Source: an uncultured Clostridia bacterium (GTDB lineage: Bacteria > Bacillota > Clostridia > Oscillospirales > Acutalibacteraceae). From it: a stretch of DNA of 8,424 bases. The stretch is from positions 1 through 8,424 of the forward strand of contig CANONE010000093.1 in NCBI GenBank assembly GCA_947567585.1. The letters run 5' to 3'. Position 1 is the first letter of the stretch. Each line of letters begins with the position of its first letter. The notes under the pieces are model-generated. The model did no database searches. It was not told where the DNA came from and saw nothing but the letters and a program-made list of their open reading frames with translations. Below are positions 1 through 6,683 of this stretch, in pieces. The position numbers were made by a program, and so were the translations under genes.

Positions 1-455
1 CCGGGGACATCTATCAGAACATCGCCCTATGCGCCCCGGGGCTCACCATGGAGGAAGCCTGGGCAGCGGCGGAAATGGCGGGCATTGCAGATGAGATCCG
101 CCAGATGCCCATGGGAATGCAGACCCTAGTCTCCGAAGGGGCCGGGGGCGTCTCCGGCGGGCAGCGCCAGCGGATCCTGATCGCCCGGGCCATTGCCCCC
201 AAGCCGAAGCTTCTCTTTTTTGACGAGGCAACCTCCGCTTTGGACAATATTACCCAGAAGCGGGTCTCCCAGTCCCTGGACCGGCTGAACTGCACCCGGG
301 TGGTGGTGGCCCACCGGCTCTCCACCATACGCCAGGCCACTCGAATCCTGGTGCTGAAGGACGGAAAAATCATGGAGGACGGCGGTTATGAGGAACTCAT
401 CCAAAAGGGCGGAACCTTCGCCCGGCTGGTAGAGCGCCAGCAGGCCGTATCATAA
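1..455 (+). CDS. NHLM-type bacteriocin/peptide ABC exporter, ATP-binding C-terminus (5' partial)
   Basis: The reading frame is open from base 3 and ends with TAA at 453-455, giving the last 150 residues of an ABC ATPase; the start and any membrane domain lie upstream of the window. Visible in order: the signature motif VSGGQRQR, Walker B LLFFDEAT with the catalytic Glu, the D-loop SALD, and the H-loop VVVAHRLSTI. The exact wording (MPMGMQTLVSEG before the signature, FFDEATSALDN, RVSQSLDRL after it) matches what I know of the second NHLM-system ABC transporter, the permease/ATPase partner that exports ribosomal natural products carrying Nif11 or nitrile-hydratase-like leaders. It would therefore act in the membrane as an ATP-driven peptide exporter; the cargo, maturation enzymes and partner transporter should lie upstream. 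The C-terminus looks natural. Its last 70 bases are also covered by the antisense tail of the broken SLH gene. An ATPase is near certain; the NHLM subfamily is an identification from memory of the family. Confidence 0.88.
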   Translation, partial: GDIYQNIALCAPGLTMEEAWAAAEMAGIADEIRQMPMGMQTLVSEGAGGVSGGQRQRILIARAIAPKPKLLFFDEATSALDNITQKRVSQSLDRLNCTRVVVAHRLSTIRQATRILVLKDGKIMEDGGYEELIQKGGTFARLVERQQAVS

Positions 456-1561
456 ATAGCATCATCATATACTTTGAAAGGAGCATTACCATGAACGACA
501 ACATCGTCCACCACGTGGTGGGGGATGTAGTGGATGCCCTCCTCCAGGCGCAGATTCATTACTTCATCTTCCATCTCCGTGGTGAAGTAGAATTTTCGAA
601 CCTTGTCCTCTTTGCCCTCAAAAGACAGGCGGTCGTCCTCCAAGGTAACCAGGTAGGAAACGCCAAAGGCGAATCCATCCTTATCCTTCGGGGAGAGAGT
701 GTAGCTGCCATTTTCTCCCGTGATTTGAATCAGGCCGGAGTTATCCTCATTTGTCTCTCCGTCAAAGAAGGAGAGCATTCCAAGAACATCCTTTGCGCTG
801 AGCGCCGGGTCGCTGCTCTTTAGCATGATTGTGAAATCAGTGGGAACATCGTTTTCGGCGGTAAAAGGAGTTTCCAGCCCGGTATCCTCCGGCTCTGGCG
901 GCTGCTTCTTCAGATACTCCATCACCCGCACCAGCAGCGCCGCGCCCTGGACCCGGTTTACCGTGCCCTTAGGGTCAACCTTGCCGTTATTCCCTTTCAT
1001 CAGCTCCGCATACCACAGGGTGATGATGGAATCCCTGGCCCAGGGGGAAGCGGCGCTGATGTCCTCAGGCAGCTGAACGCCGGAAACCTGCTGGGGAGTG
1101 ACGCCGGCATAGCTAAAATATCTGACCAGCATAGCCGCAAACGCTTCCCGGGTCACCTTGCTCTCAGGGCTGAATTGGTCTCCGCCCACGCCGGAAACAA
1201 TGTGGTTCTCCGCCGCCCAAACGACATATGGGTTGTACCAGCCGCCATAGGGCACGTCCCGGAAGCCGCCCAATCCCTGGTACTTTTCCGGATCCGCTTT
1301 ATCCAGGCGGCCGATGGCGGTGACGGCCATAGCCCGGGTCATATAACCATCGGGATTGAACCGCCCGCCGCCTGTGCCGGATAAGATCCCGGCCTGTGCG
1401 GCGCTTGCTACGTCCTCATAGTACCAGGCGCTCTAAGGAACATCCCGGAACCGGCCCGGCTCCAATGGGCTTTCCTGGGCAAAGGCGTTCAGTGGTACAG
1501 AAGTGAACAGCATGGCTATCACCAGAACGAGCGCCGTGATTCGCTTGCACTTTTGAAACAT
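386..1561 (-). pseudogene. Broken secreted SLH-domain surface protein (amber at codon 43, probable 3' truncation)
   Basis: The start is the ATG at 1561-1559, with AGGAGG at 1573-1568 (spacer 6) and a promoter at 1605-1634. Codons 1-28 form a signal peptide (KCKR, then a hydrophobic core, then AFA before QE). Codon 43 is TAG (1435-1433), inside the first SLH repeat: GRFRDVP-stop-SAWYYEDV. After the stop the same frame stays open to TAA at 388-386 and encodes the rest of three SLH repeats, recognisable by FRDVP, WYYEDV, GRFNPDG and MTRAMA, then FRDVPYGGWY and VTREAF, then a degenerate third. A linker and a beta-rich region follow (LSFFDGET, YTLSPKD, KFYFTTEMEDEVMNL). Such regions normally continue for several hundred residues in SLH proteins of Clostridia. 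Here the frame breaks off near GIHYIPHHVV, and the last residues are merely antisense translation of the exporter gene. An intact protein would be held on the wall polymer by its SLH repeats. Readthrough of TAG is possible but less likely than decay. The ATG at 1342 could in principle restart translation, but it lacks a signal peptide. Confidence 0.8.
501..528. repeat. 28-bp imperfect palindrome with perfect 14-bp core at the exporter/SLH junction
   Basis: Bases 508-521 read CCACCACGTGGTGG, a perfect palindrome. The flanks ACATC (501-505) and GATGT (524-528) are also complementary, separated from the core by two unpaired positions on each side. It sits just beyond the exporter's stop and just where recognisable SLH-protein sequence fades. 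There is no T-run on either side, so it is not an ordinary intrinsic terminator. It could be a protein-binding site, a recombination scar or chance codon content. Confidence 0.5.
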
Positions 1562-1604
1562 AATTGACCTCCTCGCTTGTGCTTTATTGGTGGTACTCCA
1601 CTAA

Positions 1605-1634
1605 AGTATATCAAGCTGGGATTCTCACTGTCAA
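1605..1634 (-). promoter_or_regulatory. Sigma-A promoter of the broken SLH gene
   Basis: Read on the minus strand, TTGACA (1634-1629) is followed after 18 bases by TATACT (1610-1605). This near-consensus vegetative promoter starts transcription about 35 bases before the ATG at 1561. The leader holds a small GTGG-AGTA-CCAC hairpin (1601-1590) and an AGGAGG RBS. The promoter is intact although the gene is broken, so recent inactivation or continued expression is plausible. Confidence 0.75.
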
Positions 1635-1701
1635 CGAATCCGGACCAACGCATAAAATCAGCCCATGAAAATACACATTCTGCCGCCGGGTAACTATGCC
1701 C

Positions 1702-2523
1702 TTATGAGCCCAGCCGGGACCTGGACCTCCCCACCCGGGCGTTATTCCTCCGCCTGCCTATAGAAGCCGCCAGCAGCCCCGCCAACAGGAACTCTCCCAC
1801 GCCTCCACACAGCAGCATGGTAGAAATATCCCCCGTCTCCTTTTGGCTCAGAGCTTCCGCAAGGTTCTCCATCCCGCCGTCAAAAACCAGGGCGGCAGGT
1901 TCACCGCTCAGGGCCTGGGGCTCTGCCCGGCCATTTCCCAGCAGGGTGTAGCGCCGGTTATTGTCCCGGTCGCCTCTGCCTTCCGGGTAGTAGTACCCGT
2001 CGTCCAGATTTTCCCGCGCCTCCTCCAGGCAGACATCCGCAAGGCCGATTTTTCCCTGTGGAAAAAGCCCGCATTCGGAAATATCCGGCAGGGGAACGCC
2101 ATAGACAAAAATGGACGAGGCCAACCCTTTGAGAGATCCATCCGCCTGCTGCCACCCGCCGGGTATGGGTAGGATGCTGTCCTCGTCGAACAGGAATATG
2201 CCGTCCTCATAAGCTTCCCCGCTGTAAACCAAAGCCGCGTACTCCCCCGCAAGGATTCCAAAAGGGTCCCCGGCGGGGCCGGAAGCGGTATAGGGCGCAT
2301 CCTCCACCAGATAGACCTCTGGTTCTCCCTGCAAAGCCGCTTCAAACTCCTCCTGCGAGCGGACCGAAGGATAGGCTTTCAAGGCATCGGCCTTGCGCCG
2401 CTCCCGGGTCAGGTTTACGGCAAGTACCGCCGCCATAACCATCAGCAGCGCCGCCATAAGGCCGATCATCACCCGCTCCTTCCTTCTCAGCCTGCTGCGC
2501 CGCTTACCCACATGATTGCCCAT
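1702..2523 (-). CDS. Two-TM membrane protein with large extracytoplasmic domain, unknown function
   Basis: 273 residues, starting at the ATG 2523-2521 with GGAGGAG 9 bases upstream and its own promoter; stop TAA at 1704-1702. A strongly basic N-terminus (KRRSRLRRKER) precedes a membrane segment at about residues 18-38 (MIGLMAALLMVMAAVLAV). About 190 polar, acidic residues follow, with alternating strand-like stretches (PEVYLVEDAPY, GEYAALVYSGE, DGIFLFDEDSILP, SSIFVYGVPLP, YTLLGNGRAEP, PAALVFDGG). A second membrane segment lies at about 233-255, then a tail rich in Arg. Positive charge on both ends places the termini inside and the central domain outside. The TM-domain-TM layout resembles GIDE-like membrane proteins, but I see no decisive motif and do not assign that family. 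It is transcribed away from the SLH protease across a shared upstream region, which hints at a shared surface role but does not show one. The SLH pseudogene lies downstream on the same strand with its own promoter. Confidence 0.82.
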   Translation of the reverse strand: MGNHVGKRRSRLRRKERVMIGLMAALLMVMAAVLAVNLTRERRKADALKAYPSVRSQEEFEAALQGEPEVYLVEDAPYTASGPAGDPFGILAGEYAALVYSGEAYEDGIFLFDEDSILPIPGGWQQADGSLKGLASSIFVYGVPLPDISECGLFPQGKIGLADVCLEEARENLDDGYYYPEGRGDRDNNRRYTLLGNGRAEPQALSGEPAALVFDGGMENLAEALSQKETGDISTMLLCGGVGEFLLAGLLAASIGRRRNNARVGRSRSRLGS

Positions 2524-2553
2524 AATAAAAAGCTCCTCCGTATGTTTTTTACG

Positions 2554-2582
2554 ATTATAGCGGCTGGGGCAGAGAAATGCAA
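2554..2582 (-). promoter_or_regulatory. Sigma-A promoter of the two-TM protein gene
   Basis: On the minus strand TTGCAT (2582-2577) is followed after 17 bases by a perfect TATAAT (2559-2554). Transcription would start near 2547, giving a leader of about 25 bases that contains the GGAGGAG site before the ATG at 2523. Spacing and -10 are canonical. Confidence 0.75.
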
Positions 2583-2677
2583 GCCGCCGTCCCTTGCCTT
2601 TGGCCAGGGATAAATGCCGGGGGATTTTGTCTATCTTTTAGTTTTGGCAGCGCTTATTGTGCGTTGGTCTTATCTCG

Positions 2678-2714
2678 TTGACTTTGCACAAATCGCTATG
2701 CTAAAATTTGCATA
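2678..2714 (+). promoter_or_regulatory. Extended -10 promoter and candidate operator of the clostripain/SLH gene
   Basis: TTGACT (2678-2683), an 18-base spacer ending in TGC, and TAAAAT (2702-2707) form an extended -10 sigma-A promoter; the leader would be about 75 bases. The inverted repeat TATGC-N8-GCATA (2697-2714) is centred on the -10, and a near-direct repeat TTTGCACAAAT (2683-2693) / TTTGCATAAAAT (2707-2718) flanks it. A repressor bound there would block the polymerase, so this is a candidate operator. The regulator is not in the window. The 267-base gap 2524-2790 is thus a divergent control region. A weak hairpin at 2591-2609 lies between the two promoters. Confidence 0.6.
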
Positions 2715-2790
2715 AAATCTCCCCAAAACGCCCGTTGAATTTCTCTGGGATTCTGTTTGGACGAGAATTTACTGTGAGGAGGATTCATCC

Positions 2791-5700
2791 ATGATGCGCA
2801 AACGTTTTATTCCCATTCTCTTGGCGGTTCTGGTATGCATGGCGGCGCTTCCGCCGGCAGCCCTGGCAGCGGAGCCGGATCATTCTGAAGGACAGGCCGG
2901 TCTGGCCCTTCTGCAGAGCCTGCTGCCGGAGGACGGCCTGGAGGAAATCAAAATTACCGGTGAGGCGGAGGCAACAGAGAAATACGCGGCCCTGCCCGCC
3001 TATGACTGGACCATCTGCCTATATGTCTGCGGCACGGACCTGGAAGAAAAGGGGAGCTTTGCCACCCAGAACATCCTGCAGATGATCGCGACGGATATTC
3101 CTGAAAATGTGAAGCTGCTGGTGATGACCGGCGGCACCCGCCAGTGGGACCCGGAGGGCCTGGGGGCCGGGAATACCGCCTACAAAAAACCCTCGAACAT
3201 CAGCACCCAGCTATATGAGATAACAGACAATGAAATGGTGCTGGTGAAGGACTATAAAGAGAATATGAACATGGGCGACCCCCAAACCCTGGCCGCTTTC
3301 CTGGAGGACTGCCTGAGCCTGGCCCCGGCGGAAAGAATGATGCTGAGCTTCTGGAACCACGGCGGCGGACCTCTGATGGGCGTGGCCTTGGACGGCTATA
3401 CCGGGGATATCCTGAGCCTTGCGGAGCTGGACGCGGCGCTGCGGGGGCTGCAAACCGCCCGGGGCGGTGAAAAGCTGGAGCTGTTGGGCTTTGACGCCTG
3501 CCTGATGAACAACCTGGAGACCGCCTACGTGCTCTCCCCCTACTGCGATTACATGGTGGCCTCGGAGCAGACCGAGCCCGCCCCCGGCTGGAATTACGCG
3601 TGGCTGGATTCCCTGGAGGAGGAGTATTCCGACGGGGACGGTACCGATACTCTGGAGGCGGAGGAACTGGGCCGGGTCATCGTGGACACCTACGCGGGCA
3701 GCATGAACGAGGAGGGGGACTGGAGCCAGCTGGGCGACGAGACCCTGGCCCTGGTGGATCTCTCCCGCATGGAGGATCTGGCCGCTGCCTTCAATGAGAT
3801 GGCCTTTCAGATGAACCTGCTGGTACACAACGACCAGCTTTTCGCCCAGGTCTCCCGGATGTCGGAGAAGGTGCAGCATATGATGGACGACTACGGCCTT
3901 TTGGATCTATACGACTTTGCGGGCGGCCTGCTGCCCTATGTGCCCGCCGCCCAGGGGGTGCTGGACGTGCTGGGGACTTCTCCCGGCACGGAACCGGAGG
4001 ACTATGTGGGCGAAGTGGTTGGCGAGGATCCCGCCGTGGTATACCGGGGCACTGGCGCCGGCCATGACCGCTGCCTGGGAATGGCTTTCTTCTACCCCAC
4101 CAGCAAGACCGCTTTGGGCACCACCAGCGCCGGGCAGCTTTTGAACTGCGTCTCGATCTACCGCAGCTTTGGCCTCAGCGACTACTATACCTCCTACCTT
4201 ATCAGCGTCCTGCTTAGAGTCGGCCAGCTGCGCTCCTTTGAGGGCGGTATGTCCACGCAGTACAATTCTGATACCGGGCACTACCTTCTCCAGATCGAGG
4301 ACCCGGACGACGCGTTTTCACTGAAATCTATGGAGTTCATCAATACCTATACAAAGTTTGAAAACGGCAAACGGGGCGAGACCTATCTTTTGGGCTCCGC
4401 CGCCGTAACGGAGGACTGGGACAACGGGCGCTTTACCGAGCAGTTTGACGGTTTCTGGTATACCCTGGGCGGGCAGCTTGCCTCGGCGGAGCTCCAGACT
4501 CAGGGCCCCTATGAGGTGCTGGCAGTACCTGCCTATATAGAGGGAGAGGATGAGCTTTGCGTCATTACAGCCCTGCGGATGGCCAGTGTAGCGGATTCCC
4601 CCTTCTGTATCATGGGCTACACCATCGTATCCTCCGGGGAGGGGGGCTCTACGCGCACCTACTCGCCCCAGGGCAGCTTTACCTTCCGGCCTGTGCTGAC
4701 AGGCTTTGATCTGGACGCGAAGGAGGAAAACGGAGAGTATCAAGCCGGCAGTCCCATCACCGTTGAGCCGGACCAAGAGGGCGGCTATTCTCTAGCGGGG
4801 ATTCTGGAGCGAAAACCTCTGATAAGCGGGCAGGAAGCCCTGTACTGCGGATATTTCTCCGGCACGGATATGCAGAACCAGGTCCATCTCTCCGACCCGG
4901 TGGGATATGTGGTGCTTGACTCCCTCAGCCAGCTCACTGCGGTCCCCATTCCGGACCAGCGGTATACAGGAAAGCCGGTAGAGCCCAAGATCAGCCTGCT
5001 GTTCCTGGGCCAGGAGGTGCTGGTGGAAGGGCAGGACTACCAGGTGGCCTACCAAAACAATGTGAACCTGGGCACGGCCACGGCGGTGGTTACCTCTCTG
5101 CGAGACGATATCAGCGGCAGCCTTACTGTAAAGTTTACGATCACCAATCCCCTGGAGGCAGTGCAAAGCGCCATACAGAGCCTGCGGGAGGAACTGCCCA
5201 ATAGCAGTTGGAGCAAAGAGGAACTGGGCAAGTACGGAGACTTGGTGGACGAAATCTATATGGACTACTGCCGCCTGACCCAGAATGAGCGGGACCAGCT
5301 CACCGGGGCCCAGCGGAAAAAACTGGAGTCAGCCTACAGCGCTGCCTACAGCGTCTACCCATCTGTCAGCATGAAGAGCCAGATGGCCAAGGGCCGTACC
5401 ATGGAAGCCATCGGCCTGGGCTTGAACCTGGACTGGGAAAAAGCGGCCATCGGCTCCAGCCGCCGGAAGGCCGCCTGGCTGCAGGCGTTTTCCGTATTGG
5501 TAACCAGGGAGCGGGAAGAGCTGCAAAGCGCCCATAAAAAGGCCGTGGCGCTGGCAAAGAAAGAGGATCCCAATGCCAAAGAAGCCGTCTGCTATAGCGT
5601 GAAGTTCCTGGAGCAGGAGGCCGGCGGGGGAGAGATCAGCTCCATCCCCATTGCGAAGGACAAAACCACGATTCTCAAGCTCCAGCTCAGCGGCAAGGCC

Positions 5701-6399
5701 GATTCCAAGACCTTCCGGGTGTACCGTTATAATTCAGACGGCAGCGGCTTTACCCAGGTGGAGGTGCTCTCCATCATGAAAGAGGGGGATAAAAGCTATC
5801 TGCTGTTTGAGACCGATGATTTTGGGTATTTCACCGTCATCGCCGCCTCTGGGAGCAGCGGGGCCTTCTCCGACGTATCCGAGGGGAAATGGTACTATGA
5901 GGCAGTGGAGTACGTTCGAAAGAAACAGCTTATGAGCGGCGTGGGCGGCGGCAGGTTCCAGCCGGAGGGCGTGTTGACCCGGGCCCAGTTCGCCCAGATC
6001 ATATATCAGTCAGAGGGAAAGCCAAAGGCGCCCAAGGCCGGATTTGCAGACGTGAAGCCCGACGCCTGGTACTATGACGCGGTGTGCTACGCAGCGGACG
6101 CGGGCATTACCAGCGGCTGCGGGGACGGCAGGTTCGGCCCCAACGACCCCATAACTAGGGAGCAGATGGCGGCCAAGCTCTGGCGTCTGGAAAAAATCAA
6201 TAACAAGGATCTGAAAGACCCCAATCTTATCCTGGACTTCCCGGACGCGGCAGAGGTCAGCGAGTATGCCCAGACAGCCATGCGCTGGGCCGTGGAGCAG
6301 GGTATCATTCACGGAAAAAATGGGTGGCTCGATCCAAAAGGCTATGCCAAGCGGAGTGAAACCGCACAGATTATCATGAACTATTTTGAGGGGAGATAA
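2791..6399 (+). CDS. Secreted clostripain-family (C11) cysteine peptidase with Ig-like domain and three SLH repeats
   Basis: 1202 residues. The start is the ATG at 2791, with AGGAGG at 2777-2782 and a spacer of 8. Residues 1-26 are a signal peptide (MMRKR, hydrophobic core, cut after ALA). The C11 peptidase domain starts near 70 (YDWTICLYVCGTDLE). It carries the catalytic His190 in FWNHGGG and Cys237 in GFDACLMNN; the 47-residue gap is close to that of characterised C11 enzymes. Asp235 in the DAC motif and the ASEQTEPAPGWNY block (257-269) match the S1 region of this family, so cleavage after Arg or Lys is likely by analogy. Residues about 716-786 form an Ig-like surface repeat (RYTGKPVEPK to SLTVKFTI). 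Residues 787-910 are mostly charged helices, followed by a beta segment ending DDFGYFTVIAAS. Three SLH repeats follow at about 1027-1077, 1084-1136 and 1148-1201, with binding motifs TRAQ and TREQ but a degenerate KRSE in the third. It should be an exported protease anchored on the secondary wall polymer. Its substrate is unknown. Monocistronic; no clear terminator follows. Confidence 0.93.
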   Translation: MMRKRFIPILLAVLVCMAALPPAALAAEPDHSEGQAGLALLQSLLPEDGLEEIKITGEAEATEKYAALPAYDWTICLYVCGTDLEEKGSFATQNILQMIATDIPENVKLLVMTGGTRQWDPEGLGAGNTAYKKPSNISTQLYEITDNEMVLVKDYKENMNMGDPQTLAAFLEDCLSLAPAERMMLSFWNHGGGPLMGVALDGYTGDILSLAELDAALRGLQTARGGEKLELLGFDACLMNNLETAYVLSPYCDYMVASEQTEPAPGWNYAWLDSLEEEYSDGDGTDTLEAEELGRVIVDTYAGSMNEEGDWSQLGDETLALVDLSRMEDLAAAFNEMAFQMNLLVHNDQLFAQVSRMSEKVQHMMDDYGLLDLYDFAGGLLPYVPAAQGVLDVLGTSPGTEPEDYVGEVVGEDPAVVYRGTGAGHDRCLGMAFFYPTSKTALGTTSAGQLLNCVSIYRSFGLSDYYTSYLISVLLRVGQLRSFEGGMSTQYNSDTGHYLLQIEDPDDAFSLKSMEFINTYTKFENGKRGETYLLGSAAVTEDWDNGRFTEQFDGFWYTLGGQLASAELQTQGPYEVLAVPAYIEGEDELCVITALRMASVADSPFCIMGYTIVSSGEGGSTRTYSPQGSFTFRPVLTGFDLDAKEENGEYQAGSPITVEPDQEGGYSLAGILERKPLISGQEALYCGYFSGTDMQNQVHLSDPVGYVVLDSLSQLTAVPIPDQRYTGKPVEPKISLLFLGQEVLVEGQDYQVAYQNNVNLGTATAVVTSLRDDISGSLTVKFTITNPLEAVQSAIQSLREELPNSSWSKEELGKYGDLVDEIYMDYCRLTQNERDQLTGAQRKKLESAYSAAYSVYPSVSMKSQMAKGRTMEAIGLGLNLDWEKAAIGSSRRKAAWLQAFSVLVTREREELQSAHKKAVALAKKEDPNAKEAVCYSVKFLEQEAGGGEISSIPIAKDKTTILKLQLSGKADSKTFRVYRYNSDGSGFTQVEVLSIMKEGDKSYLLFETDDFGYFTVIAASGSSGAFSDVSEGKWYYEAVEYVRKKQLMSGVGGGRFQPEGVLTRAQFAQIIYQSEGKPKAPKAGFADVKPDAWYYDAVCYAADAGITSGCGDGRFGPNDPITREQMAAKLWRLEKINNKDLKDPNLILDFPDAAEVSEYAQTAMRWAVEQGIIHGKNGWLDPKGYAKRSETAQIIMNYFEGR

Positions 6400-6489
6400 A
6401 GCGGCTTGTCTTGCCTTGTATGCCTCTAACTTAACGGCTGAGTGGCATTTGCGTCCCCTCTACGGCACTGTGAAGCCTATGATGCCAAC

Positions 6490-6526
6490 TTGACACAAAC
6501 TATAATCAGCGCGAGAATATTATAAT
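6490..6526 (+). promoter_or_regulatory. Possible promoter cluster after the protease gene
   Basis: A perfect TTGACA (6490-6495) is followed by TATAAT at 6501-6506 and again at 6521-6526, but the spacers (5 and 25 bases) are wrong for either pair. At the correct 17-base spacing there is GAGAAT (6513-6518), a 4/6 match to the -10. An active promoter is possible but not established. The rest of 6400-6549 holds only a loose inverted repeat, TGGCAT (6443-6448) / ATGCCA (6482-6487); I see no gene and no intrinsic terminator for the protease transcript. Confidence 0.3.
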
Positions 6527-6549
6527 GCCTCCTTTGGGATATTTTCTAT

Positions 6550-6578
6550 TTGATAATTGGTGTAGATTATGCTATAAT
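6550..6578 (+). promoter_or_regulatory. Strong sigma-A promoter of repeat unit A
   Basis: TTGATA (6550-6555), a 17-base spacer ending TGC, and TATAAT (6573-6578) form an extended -10 promoter. It is followed at once by a perfect inverted repeat, GTACGC-AAA-GCGTAC (6579-6593), that spans the expected transcription start. This could be an operator or a 5' hairpin. No protein-coding frame with an RBS follows, so the product would be a non-coding RNA or a long leader of prfC. Confidence 0.7.
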
Positions 6579-6584
6579 GTACGC

Positions 6585-6665
6585 AAAGCGTACATCCGGA
6601 GTTTCCCTCGTCCGCACAGCGGCCGCCTTTCGCTTCACGAAAGGTCCGGAAAACTCCAATCAGAT
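6585..6665 (+). ncRNA. Candidate structured small RNA, copy A
   Basis: Starting about 7 bases after the unit A -10, the transcript can fold as a three-way junction. The closing stem is GGAGUUU (6598-6604) with AAACUCC (6651-6657), extendable by CC/GG across a bulged A. The second hairpin is CCGC-ACA-GCGG (6612-6622). The third is CCUUUCG-CUUCA-CGAAAGG (6626-6644). All three are perfect in this copy. The 3' end is undefined: no T-run follows, so it may read into unit B. The fold and its transcription are inference; a DNA-level role is the alternative. Confidence 0.35.
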
Positions 6666-6667
6666 TT

Positions 6668-6677
6668 ATGCTATAAT
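6668..6677 (+). promoter_or_regulatory. Extended -10 of repeat unit B
   Basis: TATGCTATAAT is repeated exactly as in unit A, with TATAAT at 6672-6677, but no recognisable -35 lies upstream. An extended -10 can act alone, so weak activity is plausible. The inverted repeat that follows the -10 in unit A is here reduced to ACCCGC/GCGTAC and no longer pairs fully. Confidence 0.45.
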
Positions 6678-6683
6678 ACCCGC

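Noticed and set aside
491..823. Plus-strand 110-codon frame with a plausible RBS
   Set aside because: It is the antisense of the SLH pseudogene, whose SLH repeats and signal peptide show the true frame; only the first few bases may be a remnant gene start.
2591..2609. Hairpin between the divergent promoters as a terminator
   Set aside because: Only 7 of 8 pairs, short loop and no T-run on either strand.
6490..6526. TTGACA paired directly with the perfect TATAAT boxes nearby
   Set aside because: Spacers of 5 and 25 bases do not fit a sigma-A promoter; only a weak GAGAAT lies at 17.
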